A stretch of 12,943 bases of DNA, taken from the NCBI RefSeq assembly GCF_014653275.1, contig NZ_BNAL01000048.1, positions 1 through 12,943 on the forward strand, written 5' to 3'. The stretch comes from Deinococcus piscis (lineage in GTDB: Bacteria > Deinococcota > Deinococci > Deinococcales > Deinococcaceae). The position numbers were made by a program, and so were the translations under genes. The notes under the pieces were generated by a model. The model was not told where the DNA came from, did no database searches, and worked only from the letters and a program-made list of their open reading frames with translations. Positions 10,234-12,943 of this stretch are shown one piece after another. Within the stretch, counting starts at the first letter, position 1; the number at the start of each line of letters is the position of its first letter.

Positions 10234-10662
10234 ATGATTCTGGTTCTGAACGGTCCCAACCTCAACCGCCTCGGCACCCGCGAACCGGGAGTGTACGGCA
10301 GCGGCACCCTGGCCGAGCTGGAAAGGCTTTGCCGGGACTGGGCCGCCGAACTGGGCAGCGAGGCGCAGTGCCGCCAGAGCAACCACGAAGGCCAGCTGAT
10401 TGACTGGATTCAGGTGGCTGAGGAAGAAGGCTTCCGGGGCATCGTACTCAATCCGGGAGCATTCACGCACTACTCCTACGCCATCCGCGACGCCATCGCT
10501 GGGCAGCCCCTGCCGGTGATTGAGGTGCATATCAGCCATGTGGACGCTAGAGAGGAGTTCCGGCACGTCAGCGTGGTGGCTCCCGTCTGCCGGGGCAAGC
10601 TGAGTGGCTTCGGCTTTCTGGGCTACCGCCTGGCGCTGCAAGCCCTGCTGGAACAGCCATGA
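10234..10662 (+). CDS. aroQ: 3-Dehydroquinate dehydratase, type II
   Basis: Dehydrates 3-dehydroquinate to 3-dehydroshikimate, step three of the shikimate pathway; type II enzymes form dodecamers. The 142 residues match the family length of about 145-150. Motifs: NGPNLNRLGTREPGVYG (6-22) with Asn11, Arg16, Glu17 and the catalytic Tyr21; QSNHEGQLID (48-57); NPGAFTH (73-79); IEVHIS with the catalytic His99; and REEFR (106-110). Small departures from the usual family sequence: NPGAYTH has Phe for Tyr, HISN has His102 for Asn, and RHHS reads RHVS. The catalytic Tyr/His/Arg residues remain, so I expect activity. The stop overlaps the next start (ATGA at 10659-10662), so translation is probably coupled. 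Confidence 0.93.
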   Translation: MILVLNGPNLNRLGTREPGVYGSGTLAELERLCRDWAAELGSEAQCRQSNHEGQLIDWIQVAEEEGFRGIVLNPGAFTHYSYAIRDAIAGQPLPVIEVHISHVDAREEFRHVSVVAPVCRGKLSGFGFLGYRLALQALLEQP

Positions 10663-11276
10663 AACGCGTGCAGCCTGTCACGCTCACCGGCCATCTGGTC
10701 CAGCTGGAACCGCTGCGCCCCGAACACCATGACGCCTTGGTCGGAGCGGCGCAGGACGGCGAACTGTGGCGGCTGTGGTACACCACTGTCCCTGAACCTT
10801 CGGGCATGGCCGCCGAAATCGAGCGGCGGCTGCAGTTGCAAGAGTTAGGGCAAATGGTGGCCTTCACTATCCGCCGCCTGAAAGACGGCCAAGTCACCGG
10901 CATGACCAGCTACATGAATATTGACCAGAGCCTGCCCCGCGTGGAAATTGGCAGCACTTGGCTGGCCGCCAGCACTCATGGCAGCGGCCTCAATGCCGAA
11001 GCCAAGCTGCTTTTGCTGACCCACGCCTTTGAAGAACTGGGCTGTCCAGCGGTAGAGCTGCGGACCCACTGGCTCAATACCCAGTCACGGGCCGCCATCG
11101 AGCGACTGGGAGCCAAGCTGGACGGCGTGCTGCGGTCACATACCCGCGCCAAAGACGGCACCCTGCGCGACACCTGTGTGTACTCCATTACGCAGAGCGA
11201 GTGGCCGGCGGTCCGCAGTGGCCTGAACTACCGCCTGTGCAAGCACACAAAAGAGGCCCACACTGGGGCCTCCTAA
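10659..11276 (+). CDS. GNAT-family N-acetyltransferase (RimJ/RimL-like)
   Basis: A 205-residue Gcn5-related acetyltransferase using acetyl-CoA; acceptor unknown. It opens with the RimJ/RimL-type LTGHLVQLEPLRPEHHDAL (9-27), has a beta-strand MVAFTIRRLKDGQVTGMTSY (66-85), and the acetyl-CoA-binding region WLAASTHGSGLNAEAKLLLL (101-120), corresponding to Q/RxxGxG/A though partly degenerate. Then come WLNTQSRAAIERLGAKLDG (138-156) and RDTCVYSITQSEWPAV (170-185). The NxxSxxAIxRLGA and EWP signatures are typical of RimJ/RimL-like proteins that acetylate protein N-termini or small amines. The ATG overlaps the aroQ stop, so it is co-translated with the aro genes, though nothing shows a pathway link. 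The last dozen codons coincide with the probable ffh terminator on the other strand. Confidence 0.88.
   Translation: MKRVQPVTLTGHLVQLEPLRPEHHDALVGAAQDGELWRLWYTTVPEPSGMAAEIERRLQLQELGQMVAFTIRRLKDGQVTGMTSYMNIDQSLPRVEIGSTWLAASTHGSGLNAEAKLLLLTHAFEELGCPAVELRTHWLNTQSRAAIERLGAKLDGVLRSHTRAKDGTLRDTCVYSITQSEWPAVRSGLNYRLCKHTKEAHTGAS
11249..11272 (-). terminator. Intrinsic terminator of ffh, inside the 3' end of the acetyltransferase gene
   Basis: On the minus strand a 7-bp stem GAGGCCC/GGGCCTC (11272-11266 with 11259-11253, 6-base loop CAGTGT) is followed by TTTT (11252-11249) and GTGTGC. It starts 17 bases after the ffh stop. On the plus strand the stem lies within the last codons of the acetyltransferase gene and has no U-tract, so it is a better terminator for ffh. 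Confidence 0.7.
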
Positions 11277-11288
11277 GTCTGTAGCGCG

Positions 11289-12677
11289 TTATTTCTTGGG
11301 CGGGCTGCGGAAGCCTTTGCGCTGCGGCATGCCTGGCAGGCCACCCATTCCGGGCATTCCAGGCATGCCAGGCATACTCGGCATCTTGCCGTCCTGCATG
11401 CCCTGCAGCATCTTCATCATCATCTTCATCTGCTCGTGCATCTTGAGCAGCTTGTTGACATCGGCCACCTCGTGCCCGGAGCCTTTTGCAATCCGCTCGC
11501 GGCGGCTGGCATTGATGACGCGGGGGTTGCGGCGCTCTTCCAGGGTCATGGCGCTGATCATGGCGTCAATGCGCTGCACCTGCTTTTCGTCAATGGTAAA
11601 GCCCTCAGGCAGGGCGCGGCTCATGCCAGGGATGAGCTTGATCAGTTCGCCAATCGGCCCCATGCGGCGAATCTGGCGCAGCTGGCTGAGCAGGTCGTCC
11701 AGGTCAAATTCCCCGGGTTGCTTGTCGGTGGGCCCGGTCAGCTGCGCGGCTTCGGCCCGCTCAATCAGGCCCATCACGTCGCCCATACCCAGAATGCGCC
11801 CGGCAATGCGGTCCGGGTAGAACGGCTCCAGGCCGCTCAGTTTCTCGGACACACCTGCAAAGTAGATGGGGCGGCCCGTCACGCTGCGGGCACTCAGGGC
11901 CGCGCCACCACGGGCGTCCCCGTCCAACTTGGTCATGATCAGGCCAGTCACGGCCACGCGCTCGTCAAAGTTCTGAGCCACGTTCAGGGCTTCCTGGCCG
12001 GTCATGGCGTCCACCACCAGCATGGTTTCGGTGGGTTGCAGCTCGGCCTTGAGGGCCGCCAGCTCATTCATCAGTGCGGCGTCGACCTGCAAGCGGCCAG
12101 CCGTATCCACAATCACCAGGTCAGCAGGCTTCTCAGCGAGTTGCGCTTCGATGCGTGCCTTGGTGGTTGCGGGGGCCTCACCGTCTTCCACCTTCAGGAC
12201 CGGCACGCCCACTTGCCGCGCCAGCACTTCCAACTGGTCACGGGCGGCGGGACGCTGGGTGTCGGCAGCCACCAGCAGGATTTTCTTGCCCTGCTTCTTG
12301 TACAGCTGCGCCAGCTTGCCGCTGCTGGTCGTCTTGCCCGCACCCTGTAGGCCCACCATGAACCAGACATTGCGGCCCTGTTGCAGCGTAGGCTCGGCCT
12401 TGTCCCCGCCCAGCATGTTCACCAGCTCATCGTGGACCAGCTTGATGATGGTCTGACCAGCGTCCAGCTCACCGCTTACGCCGCCCACCTTCTGGCCCAC
12501 CATCTGCTCACTGACCGCCGCCACAAAGTCCTTGGCGACTCCAAAATTCACGTCCGCTTCCAGCAGCGCCATGCGGATCTCGCGCATGGTCGCCTTGACC
12601 TGCTCTTCGCTCAGTTTGTCCTGACCACTCACCTTGGCCAGAATGTCCTGCAACTTATTTCCGAGGGATTCAAACAT
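11289..12677 (-). CDS. ffh: Signal recognition particle protein Ffh (SRP54)
   Basis: The GTPase subunit of SRP binds 4.5S/SRP RNA and hydrophobic signal sequences of nascent chains and delivers ribosomes to FtsY at the membrane. The 462-residue product has an N domain (about 1-90); the G domain with GLQGAGKTT (109-117), [11 protein letters not shown] (139-149), DTAGRL (191-196) and [10 protein letters not shown] (249-258); and the M domain (about 325-430) with [11 protein letters not shown] (391-401) for RNA binding. The Met-rich tail is [12 protein letters not shown] (418-429) followed by Gly-Met-Pro repeats and a basic end. Length is normal. ATG 12677 is preceded by AGG too close for a usual SD, and TAGCCT lies 8 nt upstream. 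It is convergent with the acetyltransferase gene, with 12 bases between stops. Confidence 0.96.
   Translation of the reverse strand: MFESLGNKLQDILAKVSGQDKLSEEQVKATMREIRMALLEADVNFGVAKDFVAAVSEQMVGQKVGGVSGELDAGQTIIKLVHDELVNMLGGDKAEPTLQQGRNVWFMVGLQGAGKTTSSGKLAQLYKKQGKKILLVAADTQRPAARDQLEVLARQVGVPVLKVEDGEAPATTKARIEAQLAEKPADLVIVDTAGRLQVDAALMNELAALKAELQPTETMLVVDAMTGQEALNVAQNFDERVAVTGLIMTKLDGDARGGAALSARSVTGRPIYFAGVSEKLSGLEPFYPDRIAGRILGMGDVMGLIERAEAAQLTGPTDKQPGEFDLDDLLSQLRQIRRMGPIGELIKLIPGMSRALPEGFTIDEKQVQRIDAMISAMTLEERRNPRVINASRRERIAKGSGHEVADVNKLLKMHEQMKMMMKMLQGMQDGKMPSMPGMPGMPGMGGLPGMPQRKGFRSPPKK
11326..11385 (-). repeat. Gly-Met-Pro coding repeat with an 11-bp inverted repeat at the end of ffh
   Basis: Nine-base units of the type CCNGGCATG encode successive Gly-Met-Pro tripeptides (residues about 432-451). 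GGCATGCCTGG at 11326-11336 and CCAGGCATGCC at 11359-11369 are perfect reverse complements with a 22-base spacer, so this part of the mRNA could fold. A Met-rich M-domain tail is common in Ffh. Confidence 0.75.
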
Positions 12678-12685
12678 ACCTGGTC

Positions 12686-12691
12686 AGGCTA
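12686..12691 (-). promoter_or_regulatory. Candidate leaderless -10 for ffh
   Basis: On the minus strand TAGCCT stands 8 bases before ATG 12677, followed by GACCAGGT. AGG ends one base before the ATG, so a normal SD is absent. The 12678-12726 gap contains no other signal I can support. Confidence 0.35.
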
Positions 12692-12726
12692 GCACGCAGT
12701 GCCTGGCAAGCACGGGCGAAGTCCCC

Positions 12727-12943
12727 TCAAGGCTTACGCACGAGTTGGATGCCCATAATATGCTCCGCGCCACCTTCTGACTCCCGAACAGTGTACCGCT
12801 CCATAACATTGAGCAAGTCCTGAAAAAAATCTCCAACCTCATTACTCTTCAAACTTATAGGACGCCAATAAACGATGGTAAGTAGCTTCCGGGTGTAGAT
12901 TGCATCATATTGCAATTCCCCAGTTGGCTCCACCAACTGCCCT
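12727..12943 (-). CDS. 3' end of an AT-richer unrecognised gene (partial)
   Basis: The frame is open from the right edge to a TGA at 12727-12729, giving about 71 residues of a C-terminus; TTG 12936 and GTG 12933 exist in frame, but the true start is probably outside. The peptide contains LQYDAIYTRKLLTIVYWRPI and DFFQDLLNVMERYTV, a mixed beta/alpha pattern without a motif I can name. Codon use is unlike the neighbours, with many A/T-ending codons (TTA, ATA, AAT, GAT, TTT), which suggests recent transfer. It lies 49 bases upstream of ffh on the same strand, but the ffh -10 candidate argues against co-transcription being essential. It could be a small immunity-type or phage-derived protein, but nothing proves this. 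Confidence 0.55.
   Translation of the reverse strand, partial: GQLVEPTGELQYDAIYTRKLLTIVYWRPISLKSNEVGDFFQDLLNVMERYTVRESEGGAEHIMGIQLVRKP

Noticed and set aside
11436..12350. 304-codon plus-strand frame opposite ffh
   Set aside because: Ffh on the minus strand is unmistakable; the antisense product has no recognisable motif.

Overview
The window is GC-rich, gene-dense bacterial chromosome, most likely from a Deinococcus species or close relative. This is an inference from several things seen together: high-GC codon use, exonuclease III directly followed by a very long RNase R, many start codons sitting 6-8 nt behind a TANNNT hexamer with no usable ribosome binding site (the leaderless layout known from Deinococcus), and one 17-bp TTATG-N7-CATAA palindrome resembling the Deinococcus radiation/desiccation response motif.

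Layout, left to right. Bases 1-292 (+) look like the 3' end of an unrecognised gene entering from the left edge. 359-1204 (+) is an exonuclease III/AP endonuclease (xth). After a 328-base leader-like gap with an extended -10 promoter candidate and the palindrome comes rnr (1533-5636, +). It encodes RNase R of about 1367 residues, with a ~415-residue low-complexity basic N-terminal extension and a ~230-residue basic C-terminal tail. rnr is convergent with an App1/DUF2183-type phosphatase (5783-6874, -), and a strong hairpin lies between them. A divergent intergenic region with an inverted repeat separates the phosphatase from a secreted-type subtilase (7014-8234, +). An unlisted 58-codon two-helix membrane protein gene (8245-8421, +) follows, then a 14-bp hairpin.

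Next is a shikimate-pathway cluster in one direction: aroK (8535-9131), aroB (about 9118-10191) and aroQ (10234-10662). A RimJ/RimL-like GNAT acetyltransferase (10659-11276) is joined to aroQ by an ATGA overlap. aroB, aroQ and aroK catalyse steps 2, 3 and 5 of the route to chorismate. Convergent to this block is ffh (11289-12677, -), encoding the SRP protein; its likely terminator lies inside the last codons of the acetyltransferase gene. The right edge holds the 3' end of an AT-richer unrecognised gene (12727-12943, -).

Most genes are housekeeping. The unusual parts are the RNase R architecture, including an in-frame internal ATG with the best Shine-Dalgarno sequence I see in the window, the regulatory palindrome upstream of it, the small membrane protein gene whose -10 overlaps the preceding stop codon, and the compositional breaks at both window edges. 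I found no RNA genes, CRISPR array or recognisable insertion sequence.
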